A stretch of DNA of 64,000 bases, from contig NZ_CP159508.1 in NCBI RefSeq assembly GCF_051131155.1, positions 2,976,001 to 3,040,000 of the forward strand, in the 5' to 3' direction. Shown here piece after piece: positions 52,867 through 61,840 of this stretch (its first letter is position 1; each line of letters starts with the position of its first letter). Source of the stretch: Pseudanabaena minima (GTDB taxonomy: Bacteria > Cyanobacteriota > Cyanobacteriia > Pseudanabaenales > Pseudanabaenaceae). The translations under genes were made by a program, and so were the position numbers. The notes under the pieces are model-generated. The model saw only the letters and a list, made by a program, of their open reading frames with translations. It made no database searches and had not been told where the DNA came from.

Positions 52867-53001
52867 CTCACGAAGAAGAAACGAGAAGAACCCGAAAACC
52901 AAAGCGATCGTCCTGAACACGCGCGTCGACCCTGCCGCGAACAGCAGCACGACAATACCTAGCGAAGTCGTTCCAAGAACCGCCGCGCAGCAGGCGATAA
53001 C
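52867..53001 (-). repeat. DGR variable repeat (VR)
   Basis: It forms the last about 45 codons of the target gene, from RYRLLRGGSWNDFARYCRAA to the stop. Compared with the TR, Asn codons have become Arg, Asp, Phe, Tyr, Val, Gly, Val, Asp, Val, Asp and Asp; one Asn is unchanged. The GGSW and RFGFRVLL blocks flanking the variable residues are conserved, as expected for a C-type-lectin-like scaffold. Confidence 0.95.
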
Positions 53002-54748
53002 GATTATCATTATCATCTACATTAAGATCACCCCAAGGCTGATTTCCCTGTTTCTTGAGATTTTCTGGCTTATTAGCATAGCTATCGTGCCATTCATCTA
53101 AACACCATTCCCAGACATTACCACTCATGTCAAAAATGCCAAGCTCATTAGTCTTTTTCTGACCAACTGGATGCGTTACATTACCGCTGTTATCAGCGTA
53201 CCAGCCGACATCACCCAGATTATTACTACCAGCATAGGTAAAGCCCTTACTTTGATTGCCACCTCTCGCGGCATATTCCCATTCTGCCTCAGTGGGCAGT
53301 CTTACCTCCCTTCCTGTCTGTTGTGATAGCTTCTTACAGAATGCCCTAGCTTCATGCCATGACACTCCCACAACGGGCTGCAAATCCCCTTGAAACTTTT
53401 TGTCACAATTTGTTGAGCCTTTAGTTTTCATCACCGATTGCCATTGGGCATTAGTGACCGCATATTTACCGATCACAAATTCCTGTAGCTGCACCTCATG
53501 AATGGGCTTCTCACTGGCATACTCATCACTTCCCATCATAAATTTTCCTGCGGGAACCTTGACTAGTTCTAACGTCACGCCATTACCAAGATCTAGGGTT
53601 AGGCTATCCTCAGATGGATAAATAGATGGATAAGTATCAAAAATCAAATCTGGCTCATTCACAGCGATCGCTGGTATATCAATTTCCTTGATTTCCTCTA
53701 GTTTTAAATCAAGAAATTCACGAATATTTCCTAAACAATCGGCAATTGTTACCCCCTTACCAGTTCCCATCATCTGAGCATCAAATTCCGCCTCCGATCT
53801 CACATTACCCATTTGCTCTAGAGCATCCTGTAGCCGATCTTTTTTCATTTCCCCAGTTGCTAAGAAATTGGCAATACGCTGAGATTCGCGGTCAGATTCA
53901 ATACTCCGAAACTGCTGCGCCTCCAACAGATTCGCAATATTCTGAATCTCATCCATCGCCTTAGATAGCTCTTTGTCTACCCTTGAGACATTAGTCAATA
54001 AATCCTGAAAACTGCCCATAAACGGCTTCATGTATTCCTCAAAATTTAGAGCAATATCCACAAACTCCGCAGTCTTAGCTTGCAGCGCATTAATTTCTAA
54101 TTGCAACTCATAGAGATCCTTTTGTGACCTAATTTCTTCCAGTACTTGAGCCAATAGTTGCTTTTGCGAGTCCTGATCACTAGCAATACGTTTTAAGCTC
54201 TCACTCATCAAGTCCAACTTTTTGAGCATCAGCACTGCCGCATAGCCCGTTGATTTGGCAATTTCAAAAAGCTGAGACTGCATATTACCCAGCATCGCTA
54301 AAGCTTGGGGATTAGGATTGGCTTTCTGACGTTCTTGCTGTTCTTTGCGCAGTCTCTTTTGTTCTTTTTCAGCGATCGCATTACAATTTTCGCCAATGGT
54401 TTCCTTAATCTCTTTCGCTAATTCCTGAAAAAACTTTTGATAGTCATACTGATGATGCTTGAGAACCCGCACCATTTCGTCATAATTTTGCACGATCGCA
54501 TTTAGCTCTCGATAGCGTTCTTCAAAGCTAAGAACCTGACGAGTTTTATGTTCGATGACCTTTTTGCTAAATATGCCCCGTTGTTCTTCTTTTCTAATAA
54601 CTAATCGCCCCTTGGTCAAATGCTCATTGCGTTGACGGATCTGTTTTTGTAATTGATCTAACTTTCCCCCTGACAAAGCTGGCAAGCGATAAGTTTTCTT
54701 GTAAATCTTGATCTCGCGCTTACCATCGTTATTATTGCTATTAGTCAT
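52868..54748 (-). CDS. DGR target: coiled-coil protein with formylglycine-generating-enzyme-like domain
   Basis: The ATG at 54748 (MTNSNNNDGKREIKIYKKTY) is chosen; a longer in-frame start at 54826 adds non-conserved residues. The product has about 626 residues. Residues about 20-370 are helical and charged with several coiled coils (EKEQKRLRKEQQERQK, LLAQVLEEIRSQKDLYELQL). No signal peptide or TM is seen, so it is likely cytoplasmic. From about 385 an FGE-sulfatase/CLec domain follows: LELVKVPAGKFMMGSDEYAS, PTEAEWEYAARGGNQSKG, GIFDMSGNVWEWCLDEWHD, ending in the VR. The domain probably serves as a diversified binding surface rather than an enzyme. The binding partner is unknown. Confidence 0.9.
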   Translation of the reverse strand: MTNSNNNDGKREIKIYKKTYRLPALSGGKLDQLQKQIRQRNEHLTKGRLVIRKEEQRGIFSKKVIEHKTRQVLSFEERYRELNAIVQNYDEMVRVLKHHQYDYQKFFQELAKEIKETIGENCNAIAEKEQKRLRKEQQERQKANPNPQALAMLGNMQSQLFEIAKSTGYAAVLMLKKLDLMSESLKRIASDQDSQKQLLAQVLEEIRSQKDLYELQLEINALQAKTAEFVDIALNFEEYMKPFMGSFQDLLTNVSRVDKELSKAMDEIQNIANLLEAQQFRSIESDRESQRIANFLATGEMKKDRLQDALEQMGNVRSEAEFDAQMMGTGKGVTIADCLGNIREFLDLKLEEIKEIDIPAIAVNEPDLIFDTYPSIYPSEDSLTLDLGNGVTLELVKVPAGKFMMGSDEYASEKPIHEVQLQEFVIGKYAVTNAQWQSVMKTKGSTNCDKKFQGDLQPVVGVSWHEARAFCKKLSQQTGREVRLPTEAEWEYAARGGNQSKGFTYAGSNNLGDVGWYADNSGNVTHPVGQKKTNELGIFDMSGNVWEWCLDEWHDSYANKPENLKKQGNQPWGDLNVDDNDNRYRLLRGGSWNDFARYCRAAVRGRVDARVQDDRFGFRVLLVSSS

Positions 54749-54845
54749 AGTTGAGCAGATGCATTTAGCTATTATTCTCTGTTTATTATCATATAAAAAT
54801 AAAAAGCGAGAGGAATCGCATTGCAACCACTCTCACTTTTAAAAA

Positions 54846-55277
54846 CTATTTCTTTTTTAACCAATTTTCTAAATCAGTCAAACTCTCAAAATCTAAGATT
54901 GCCTCAGCGAGACTTTCTAAACGAGGGATGTGTGATCTGATAATTCGTGAATGTAGCTTTGGCGGCAACGTGCCAAACTTGCGCGTAAGCTGCTTTAAAA
55001 TAATAATCTTCAGTGCATTTTTCATACCCTCTTGGCGACCCTCTTGGCGACCTTCTTGGCGACCCTCTTGGCGACCCTCTTGGCGACCTTCTTGGCGACC
55101 TTCTTGCAAAATTTCTTGATATGTTACAGACTCGCGCATGATGTCTCTCCTCAAAATCTGCTTAATAATATTTTTGTCTAAGACCAAACCAGCCAACACA
55201 TAAGTTGCTGCTGCTATAGTTTTACGAGTATTTAACTCAGCAATTTGATCGATTTTTTGGGCGATTTCTTTTAGCAA
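54846..55277 (-). pseudogene. N-terminally truncated Rpn-family gene
   Basis: The 143-residue frame matches the C-terminal half of the Rpn protein at 33342-34205 (TYVLAGLVLDKNIIKQILRR, HIPRLESLAEAILDFESLTD). The nuclease half is absent and the frame opens with TTG. It has six EGRQ-type repeats against four in the full gene, from 12-bp units at about 55030-55106. It lies 41 bp after the ComFB-like gene and 98 bp before the DGR target start. Confidence 0.75.
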
Positions 55278-55317
55278 CTGTTATGGTCATCTTAGGTTAT
55301 ACCAATAAACTAAAAAA

Positions 55318-56577
55318 TCAAATAATCCCATCGGCTGCCATTTCTTCGCGGGTATAGTTAATTGAGAAATCTAAGAAAAAGCCATAAAGTTCAATCTCAG
55401 CAACCGCAGGGAAAAGCCGTAAAGTACTGATGCCTAGATTTTTGGGATTATCTGCTAGCCAACCAAAGGCTTCTTTTGTATGTGCGCGCACAATTAAAAC
55501 TTCTCCCTCTGAATTATGACTAAGAGATAGTTCTGCATCCCCCGGTTTTAAATACATTTCACTGTAAATTTGTCCTAACATTCGCCACTGTTGTCGCCAA
55601 TAGGTCATCCCCTGCCTCTCATGGGCGATCGCATATTCTGCTAGGTTGGCAATATTTCGCCAAGTAATATCTTCCCTTTGAAAAATCAAACGTAGTTCAC
55701 TAATAGCTTGTTCACATTCTTCTGCAAACTTGAGTAATGGGATCGGGTCTGCTAGACGACGGGGTGTTTTTCCTAAAGTCATTAGTGATTGAATTACAGT
55801 TGATTCAATCTGGCTAGATAGTTGCTCTTTTGCTTTTTGGGTTTGCCAGATTACACCCTGTTCAGTGGTGGCATACAGGGGGGGGAGACGATTGAGTACA
55901 TATGCACATACATCATCAATCCCCACTTTACGAGGCAAAACATTTGCCATATGGGTCAATTGATTTTGTATTTCCTGTTTTGCTAAATCCTCTAAAACAT
56001 TAATTAGGAAATAAGAAGCCGAAAGAATATAAGATTTAAGTTCAGGATTTGGCAATTCAATGTTATTTTGCCAAGACTGAAGATCTTGATGATGAGAGCC
56101 TTTACGCTGTAAATAGCCTTTAATTTCTTGCAATCGATGGCGATCGTTAATACTTAAACTTGCATATTCTGGTTTGTGACTGACTAAAGTAAGAGCTTCC
56201 TGAAAAGCTTGTGGCACATCTTGCCATTGCAAAGAAGACTTACTGAAAAGTTTTTGTAGCCTCGCCAAAATATGAGCAGGTGTTTCAACTTTACTGGCTG
56301 CAATTTTGGTCGATTTTCGCAAAGGATCGCGCTTTACTCCTAGCAGAGCTTGCTGCACTGCACTGACAATCTGCTGCTGTAGTTCATTGTAGGCACGTTT
56401 GCGTTGTTGCAGCCAGCCTCGGCTGGTACTTGCATAGAGCACTGGCAATCGATTGAGTGCAAAAGCTGCTACCTCGCTAAGGTTAATTGCTTCACGGGCG
56501 GCTGGGCTGAGGTGCTTGGTTTGCTCTTGTACCTCGACAACAACGATTTCCTCAAGGACATTTTTGAGGCTAGTCAT
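55318..56577 (-). CDS. Tandem ComFB-domain protein
   Basis: This 419-residue protein has two ComFB-like repeats. The first, residues 1 to about 95, is MTSLKNVLEEIVVVEVQEQT, EVAAFALNRLPVLYASTSRG and WLQQRKRAYNELQQQI. The second, about 195-285, is YFLINVLEDLAKQEIQNQLT, VCAYVLNRLPPLYATTEQGV and IWQTQKAKEQLSSQI. The shared VxAxxLNRLPxLYATT motif marks the late-competence ComFB family, members of which have been reported as cyclic dinucleotide receptors in cyanobacteria. The last about 130 residues are unique. Monocistronic, upstream of the truncated Rpn and the DGR. Confidence 0.75.
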   Translation of the reverse strand: MTSLKNVLEEIVVVEVQEQTKHLSPAAREAINLSEVAAFALNRLPVLYASTSRGWLQQRKRAYNELQQQIVSAVQQALLGVKRDPLRKSTKIAASKVETPAHILARLQKLFSKSSLQWQDVPQAFQEALTLVSHKPEYASLSINDRHRLQEIKGYLQRKGSHHQDLQSWQNNIELPNPELKSYILSASYFLINVLEDLAKQEIQNQLTHMANVLPRKVGIDDVCAYVLNRLPPLYATTEQGVIWQTQKAKEQLSSQIESTVIQSLMTLGKTPRRLADPIPLLKFAEECEQAISELRLIFQREDITWRNIANLAEYAIAHERQGMTYWRQQWRMLGQIYSEMYLKPGDAELSLSHNSEGEVLIVRAHTKEAFGWLADNPKNLGISTLRLFPAVAEIELYGFFLDFSINYTREEMAADGII

Positions 56578-57025
56578 AGGTTTTGCTGCTAGAAATTTTA
56601 CGTTTGGTAGCCTATATAAATATTACTGTCAGTATCAATTTTGTGAATAATTTATATTAATTTACGATCAAATAAATAGTTGGATTTTGTTGAAATTACG
56701 ACAAAAGAGATAATTTCAACAAAATACATCAATTCCTTAAGCATAAATTACTGTAATTAGTCATTTATTATGTTGTATGTAGCGTTCATCAGTCTGGTGA
56801 AGTACAGGTTTGTTTCCACGATGAAGGCGAGGAAACAAACCTGTGTACTTCGCTTACTTAAAAAGCGCTATATCTTGATTTAAATGATTTTTTTAAGACA
56901 ATAAAACTGATTTATTAAAATACATCTAGTATTAATTTGCCCAAAGTTATAGCACTTTATAGCAATCTTTAAAAATCTCGAAAAGTAGAGATTGGGGAAA
57001 CATTACACAAACCATCATATTTAGT
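56578..57025. other. Intergenic gap with two hairpins
   Basis: No gene is visible in these 448 bp. A short palindrome GTTGAAATTA/TAATTTCAAC lies at 56688-56719. A longer hairpin with AGGTTTGTTTCC/GGAAACAAACCT arms lies at about 56799-56850. The rest is A+T-rich. Confidence 0.6.
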
Positions 57026-59710
57026 CTATGGAGAATGTGTATCAAAAATTGTCATTTGCGCTTCTTTAGGTAAATCTTTAGCCAATTTTAATGAGGGCTT
57101 TGGTGAGCGATCGCCTGATTGACTAGCTTTAGTTGATCCACTCGATCTTAAGCCCGTAGCAATGTGGCTATTTTTAGCAATTTGTTCTAAAACTTGCTTA
57201 GCACGACTAATCACACTTGCAGGCAAACCTGCTAAGCGCCCCACTTCAATACCATAGGAACGATCTGCGCCGCCTTGTTGGACTTGATGCAAGAAAATAA
57301 TCTCGTCTTCTAATTCTTTGACCGTAACTTGGAAATTGGCGACATTGGGAAGTAGGCTCGCGAGTTCATTGAGTTCATGGTAATGGGTAGCAAAAATACC
57401 GCGTGCTTTGATCTTATTGGCAATATACTCAGCGACTGACCAAGCGATCGCCATGCCATCAAAGGTCGAAGTACCACGCCCAATTTCATCAAGTAATACC
57501 AGCGAATGATCTTTAGCATGATTGAGAATATTTGCAGTTTCATTCATCTCCACCATAAAAGTCGATTGACCTGTGGCAAGATCATCGACTGCACCAACAC
57601 GGGTGAAAATGCGATCGCATACACCTAAGGTTGCGGATTCAGCAGGGACAAAGCTACCTACTTGCGCCATTAATTGAATTAGTCCCACTTGCCGCAAATA
57701 GATACTTTTGCCACTCATATTAGGACCAGTCAGCACAATTAAATCTGGACAATCAGGAGCCTGATCGCCATACCCTAAATAGGTGGAATTAGGAACAAAG
57801 AAACCTGCGGGGAGAGACTGTTCGACTACAGGATGACGACCATTACAAATAGCGATCGCGCGATCGCTAGTAATTTTGGGACGACAATAGTTATAGGTAA
57901 CGGCAACTTCAGCGAGACTACACAACACATCAGCAGCAGCAAGGGCAGCGGCGAGGGTTCGCATCGGTTCGATATGTTTAGCGGTAAGTAACCTTAATTC
58001 CACAAACAGATCATATTCCAATTGCTTCAATTCACTATCAGAATTGAGAATTCGGGTTTCACGCTCCTTTAATTCAGGTGTAATATAACGCTCTTCATTA
58101 GTTAAGGTCTGCTTACGGATATAGTCCGCAGGAGCTTGTTCACTCTTGCCGCGAGAGATACTGATGTAATAGCCAAAAGCTTTATTAAAGCCAACTTTAA
58201 GCGTATTAATACCTGTACGTTCCTTTTCTTGTTTCTCAAAAGTTGCTAACCATTCCACATCATCGCGGCTTTGTTGACGTAAGTGATCGAGTTGTTCATT
58301 TACTCCTGAACGAATAATATTACCTTCGGTAATATAAATTGGCGGTTCTTCAACGAGAGTTCTTTGTAATTGATCCCCAAGTTGTAATAGTTCCGATGGA
58401 ACGGACTGCAAAGCTTTTAAATAGCAAGAATTGGATCTCGCCACCACATCTGCAACATCACGCATCCTTTCTAGTGATACTGCTACAGCAATTAAATCAC
58501 GTCCATTTGCCGTACCTGCACCAATTCGACTGCATAGGCGCTCAATGTCATAGATTTGACTCAGACAACTTCTTAAATTCTTGCGTAGAGAATGCTGCTT
58601 TAGGAGTTCTGTAATTGTATCGAGCCGTTCATTGATCGCGTTGATATCCTTAAGTGGTTGCAATAGCCAACGGCGCAAGGCTCGGCTACCCATACCCGTG
58701 GTGGTTTTATCTAGCGCCCATAGGAGTGAACTATAGTAAGTACCGTCACGCACGGTTTGCGTAATTTCGAGATTGCGGCGTGTTTGATTATCCAGAATTA
58801 AGTAATCAGCGATCGCATAGGTAGAAATCCCTTGCAATGGCATTTTCACACTTTTTTGAGTGGATTCTATATATTCTAAAATTCCACCTGCGGCTCTAAT
58901 TGCTAGAGGCAAAGACTTACAGCCAAACCCCTCAAGCGATCGCACTCTAAAGGTATCAAGAATCCTCTGTTTAGCTTCAGCTAAAGCAAAGGCAGATTGC
59001 GATCGCGGTGTGTAGCAAAAGCTTTCAGGTAAGGCGCTATAGGGTTCAGGTAAACTCGATTGCTTTGTTGGCGAAATTCCTTCCCAAAAAGCTTGCGTTT
59101 TCTCACCCTTAGAACCACGAAATAGTTGTGGATTAGGAACATCAATGGGAATGAGGACTTCCGCAGGTTGTAAACGTAATAGTTCTTGAATTAAATGCTC
59201 AGTACTATTTAACTGGGTGACCGAAAACTCACCAGTTGAAATATCAGTATAGGCTAAGCCCCAATTTTCGCCCCCATTAGCGATCGCCACCAAAAAATTA
59301 TTTTTCTTCGCCGCCAGCATTCCCTCTTCGATCACGGTTCCAGGGGTAATCACTCTTGTGACTTCACGCCTTACTAGACCTTGTGCTTCTGAAGCTGCTT
59401 CCATCTGATCGCAAACGGCTATCGAGTAGCCTTTTTCGACTAACTGATTAGCATAGCGATCGAGGGCATGGTGCGGAATACCTGCCATGGCGATGCGCCC
59501 GATCGCCTTACCACCATCACGCCCTGTTAATACTAATTCCAATTCCCGCGAAATTAGTTCTGCATCCTCGAAAAATGCTTCAAAAAAATCTCCCAACCGA
59601 TACAACATCACCGCATGGGGATACTGCTCTTTCATTTCGATATAGTGCAGCATCATCGGTGTGAGAGCAGCACGATTAACTAGAGCCGACGATAGAGCTA
59701 ATTCAGCCAT
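57026..59710 (-). CDS. mutS: DNA mismatch repair protein MutS
   Basis: This 894-residue MutS1 recognises mismatches and starts repair. The N-terminal mismatch-binding domain has LTPMMLHYIEMKEQYPHAVM followed by LYRLGDFFEAFFEDA, with the Phe-x-Glu wedge as FFEAFFEDA. The ATPase has Walker A GPNMSGKSIYLRQ, then DDLATGQSTFMVEMNETANI and Walker B LVLLDEIGRGTSTFDGMA, plus the helix-turn-helix near DRSYGIEVGRLAGLP. Length is normal for cyanobacteria. Monocistronic. Confidence 0.95.
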   Translation of the reverse strand: MAELALSSALVNRAALTPMMLHYIEMKEQYPHAVMLYRLGDFFEAFFEDAELISRELELVLTGRDGGKAIGRIAMAGIPHHALDRYANQLVEKGYSIAVCDQMEAASEAQGLVRREVTRVITPGTVIEEGMLAAKKNNFLVAIANGGENWGLAYTDISTGEFSVTQLNSTEHLIQELLRLQPAEVLIPIDVPNPQLFRGSKGEKTQAFWEGISPTKQSSLPEPYSALPESFCYTPRSQSAFALAEAKQRILDTFRVRSLEGFGCKSLPLAIRAAGGILEYIESTQKSVKMPLQGISTYAIADYLILDNQTRRNLEITQTVRDGTYYSSLLWALDKTTTGMGSRALRRWLLQPLKDINAINERLDTITELLKQHSLRKNLRSCLSQIYDIERLCSRIGAGTANGRDLIAVAVSLERMRDVADVVARSNSCYLKALQSVPSELLQLGDQLQRTLVEEPPIYITEGNIIRSGVNEQLDHLRQQSRDDVEWLATFEKQEKERTGINTLKVGFNKAFGYYISISRGKSEQAPADYIRKQTLTNEERYITPELKERETRILNSDSELKQLEYDLFVELRLLTAKHIEPMRTLAAALAAADVLCSLAEVAVTYNYCRPKITSDRAIAICNGRHPVVEQSLPAGFFVPNSTYLGYGDQAPDCPDLIVLTGPNMSGKSIYLRQVGLIQLMAQVGSFVPAESATLGVCDRIFTRVGAVDDLATGQSTFMVEMNETANILNHAKDHSLVLLDEIGRGTSTFDGMAIAWSVAEYIANKIKARGIFATHYHELNELASLLPNVANFQVTVKELEDEIIFLHQVQQGGADRSYGIEVGRLAGLPASVISRAKQVLEQIAKNSHIATGLRSSGSTKASQSGDRSPKPSLKLAKDLPKEAQMTIFDTHSP

Positions 59711-59765
59711 TCAGATTTCAAGCATAAAACAACGTGTTACAGCACTTTGCACTCAAACCCAAACC

Positions 59766-59815
59766 GAGAGATTTTTTACAAGTTTTGCAAATCCAAACTT
59801 GTAAAAAATCTCTCG
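59766..59815 (-). repeat. Long hairpin upstream of mutS
   Basis: GAGAGATTTTTTACAAGTTT pairs with AAACTTGTAAAAAATCTCTC. It lies between the divergent mutS and phosphodiesterase genes, an unusual place for a terminator. Confidence 0.7.
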
Positions 59816-59958
59816 CGGTTAGCTTGATCGATAATTGCTGTAAGCCTATTATAAACGTCATTTTGCCGCTATATAGGCATAGGTAACCTATGGATAGCAT
59901 TGTCTATATCTAGCTATACCCTATAATCAAAAGGTAACTATTCATGGTTTGGATCTAG

Positions 59959-61041
59959 GTGGCACTTAAGTTTAAATTTGCGATCGCCTCTGATTTGCAT
60001 ATCGCATTGCCCCATACGATTTGGCAGCATCCTGCGCGATTTCATCTTGTTGAGTACAGCATCTCCGCATTTGAAGAAGTACTGTCACACCTTGCTAACC
60101 TAGACTTAGACTTTCTCCTTTTACCAGGGGATCTCACACAGCATGGAGAACCAGACAACCATCAATGGCTATCGGAGCGACTTGCGAAACTTCCTTATCC
60201 TGTCTATGTGATTGCAGGAAACCATGATGTACCAAGGAGCGATACCTTTGATAAATTCTCTCCTCACTATACCAAGTTTGGCTTTGAGCATGGACTTAGC
60301 GCACCAAATAAACTCTACTATGAATGCGAAGTATTACCTAAAGTTCGGCTAATTGGATTGAACTCTAATCAATTTGATGCTGATGGACAACAAATCGGCT
60401 GGATCGATGATGAGCAGTTAGTTTGGTTGCAATCGATTCTTGAAAACCAAGATTATGAATTGAACTTGGTGACAATTCATCATAATGTATTGGAACATAT
60501 GCATGATCAGTCCCGCAATGCTCTCGGCAAACGCTATATGTTGGGGAATAATGAGCGGCTATGCAAAATTTTACATCAGGCAAATGTGAAGTTAGTCTTT
60601 ACTGGACATCTCCATGTGCAGGATATCGCCTATAGCGATCGCTACAATCTCTATGACATCACTACGGGTTCTCTGGTGAGCTATCCTCACCCTTACCGCG
60701 TTCTCAATTACATTTCTGATGCAGCAGGCGATCGCTTAGAAATAGAATCCTTTCGCGTCAAATCGATTCCTGAGCAAGCGGATCTACTACATTTCTCGCG
60801 GGAATGGATGGGAAATCATTCTCATCCGTTTGTCCTGAGGTTACTTACGCACGCGCCTCTAAATTTGCCTGTAGAGTTAGCCGAAACCCTAACGCCACAA
60901 CTTCGTTACTTTTGGGCATATATTGCTGATGGTGATGCCAAATTTGAGTTTCCCAACTTTCCTTTAGTGGCTAAAGAATATTTTGAAGCATTTAGCGATA
61001 TTCCACCCCAAGATAACAACACTACGCTAGTTCTTACATAA
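59959..61041 (+). CDS. Calcineurin-like metallophosphoesterase (CpdA-type)
   Basis: The start is GTG at 59959 (MALKFKFAIASDLHI); an ATG at 59944 is out of use because a stop follows. The 360-residue protein has the metallophosphoesterase motifs in order: FAIASDLHIA, LLPGDLTQHGE, VIAGNHDVPRS, TIHHNVLEH and VFTGHLHVQD, giving the dinuclear metal site. The class includes cyclic nucleotide phosphodiesterases. The substrate here is not shown. It is followed by a perfect terminator. Confidence 0.88.
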   Translation: MALKFKFAIASDLHIALPHTIWQHPARFHLVEYSISAFEEVLSHLANLDLDFLLLPGDLTQHGEPDNHQWLSERLAKLPYPVYVIAGNHDVPRSDTFDKFSPHYTKFGFEHGLSAPNKLYYECEVLPKVRLIGLNSNQFDADGQQIGWIDDEQLVWLQSILENQDYELNLVTIHHNVLEHMHDQSRNALGKRYMLGNNERLCKILHQANVKLVFTGHLHVQDIAYSDRYNLYDITTGSLVSYPHPYRVLNYISDAAGDRLEIESFRVKSIPEQADLLHFSREWMGNHSHPFVLRLLTHAPLNLPVELAETLTPQLRYFWAYIADGDAKFEFPNFPLVAKEYFEAFSDIPPQDNNTTLVLT

Positions 61042-61042
61042 A

Positions 61043-61081
61043 AAGCATGAGGCGGGGCAAAGCCCCGCCTCATGCTTTTTA
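61043..61081 (+). terminator. Perfect terminator after the phosphodiesterase gene
   Basis: AAAAGCATGAGGCGGGGC pairs perfectly with GCCCCGCCTCATGCTTTT across AAA. Strong stem with T-run. Confidence 0.8.
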
Positions 61082-61179
61082 TGTAAGAATTTAAGAAGAA
61101 TTTATTGATTAGATAAACTAGGCTTAACCCGATAGTGTCGAGAAACACATAGGATCACTAATGTGTACCTCACGCTTTT

Positions 61180-61809
61180 ATGACATATACGTTTTCAAGT
61201 TTTGATCTTAACTCCACCCATTCTGTAACCGATTGGCGGCGATCGCTCGAAGAAATTTATCGCGGTCGCACCATGCACACTTACAAGAGTGGACAAATTA
61301 TTCCCATGTATCCTCATGAAGTATGGGTAGTTTGTCGTGGTGTTGTGCAACTAAATACCCTGCATCCTTCGGGCGATGAAGTTTTGGTTGGCTTTGCAGT
61401 ACAAGCAATGCCCTTTGGGTTGCCATTAACAAATCTTGAACCTTATCAAGCGATTTCCCTATCAGATGTTGACTTGATGCGGTTTACCTTGATTGAGCTA
61501 GAACAATCACCGCAACTTTATCATGGCATTTTGCAACATCTTAATCGTCGTCTTCAGCAAACGGAAGCTTTGCTAGCGCTAGTTAGTAACAAACGGGTAG
61601 AAGAGCGTCTCCGCCAAATCCTGCTTCTGCTCAAGCAAGAAGTTGGCATCCCTGTTGACGGTGGAACTCGTCTAACTGTGCGTCTTACGCACCAACACCT
61701 TGCCAGTGCCATTAGCAGTACCCGTGTCACTGTTACTAGAGCAATGAAATTATTACAGGATGAAGGTTGGTTAAAAGTCGATCGCGATCGGCATATCGTT
61801 CTTGTATAA
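61180..61809 (+). CDS. Crp/Fnr-family transcription regulator
   Basis: This 209-residue regulator has an N-terminal beta-roll (RTMHTYKSGQIIPMYPHEVW, VVCRGVVQLNTLHPSGDEVL, VGFAVQAMPFGLPLTNLEPY), a long dimerisation helix and a C-terminal Crp-type HTH (LTHQHLASAISSTRVTVTRA then MKLLQDEGWLKVDRDRHIVL). It lacks the canonical cAMP-binding GE...RxA phosphate cassette, so its ligand is unclear; it is not NtcA. The start at 61180 follows the cluster TAATGTGTACCTCACG. A terminator directly overlaps its stop. Confidence 0.82.
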   Translation: MTYTFSSFDLNSTHSVTDWRRSLEEIYRGRTMHTYKSGQIIPMYPHEVWVVCRGVVQLNTLHPSGDEVLVGFAVQAMPFGLPLTNLEPYQAISLSDVDLMRFTLIELEQSPQLYHGILQHLNRRLQQTEALLALVSNKRVEERLRQILLLLKQEVGIPVDGGTRLTVRLTHQHLASAISSTRVTVTRAMKLLQDEGWLKVDRDRHIVLV

Positions 61810-61840
61810 AAAAAGGGGCGCTTCGCGCCCCTTTTTTTAT
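61807..61840. terminator. Bidirectional terminator between the Crp gene and rplY
   Basis: AAAAAAAGGGGCG pairs with CGCCCCTTTTTTT across a GC-rich loop. It starts at the Crp stop codon and touches the convergent rplY 3' end. Confidence 0.85.

Larger units (their letters stand above)
51027..54748 (-). other. Complete diversity-generating retroelement (target-VR-TR-avd-RT)
   Basis: All five parts are present in canonical order on one strand: target gene with VR at its 3' end (54748-52868), TR (52706-52572), avd (52404-52024) and RT (52067-51027). VR and TR lie 295 bp apart. A short hairpin with TCGCC/GGCGA stem lies about 50 bp after the VR. No other target gene is visible in the window. Confidence 0.93.

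Noticed and set aside
52735..53016. Overlapping open frames across the VR and spacer
   Set aside because: They are other frames of the target gene VR; the real frame is fixed by the FGE domain.
55030..55106. Short tandem 12-bp array as a regulatory iteron or CRISPR
   Set aside because: It is coding repetition of EGRQ in an Rpn-type frame.
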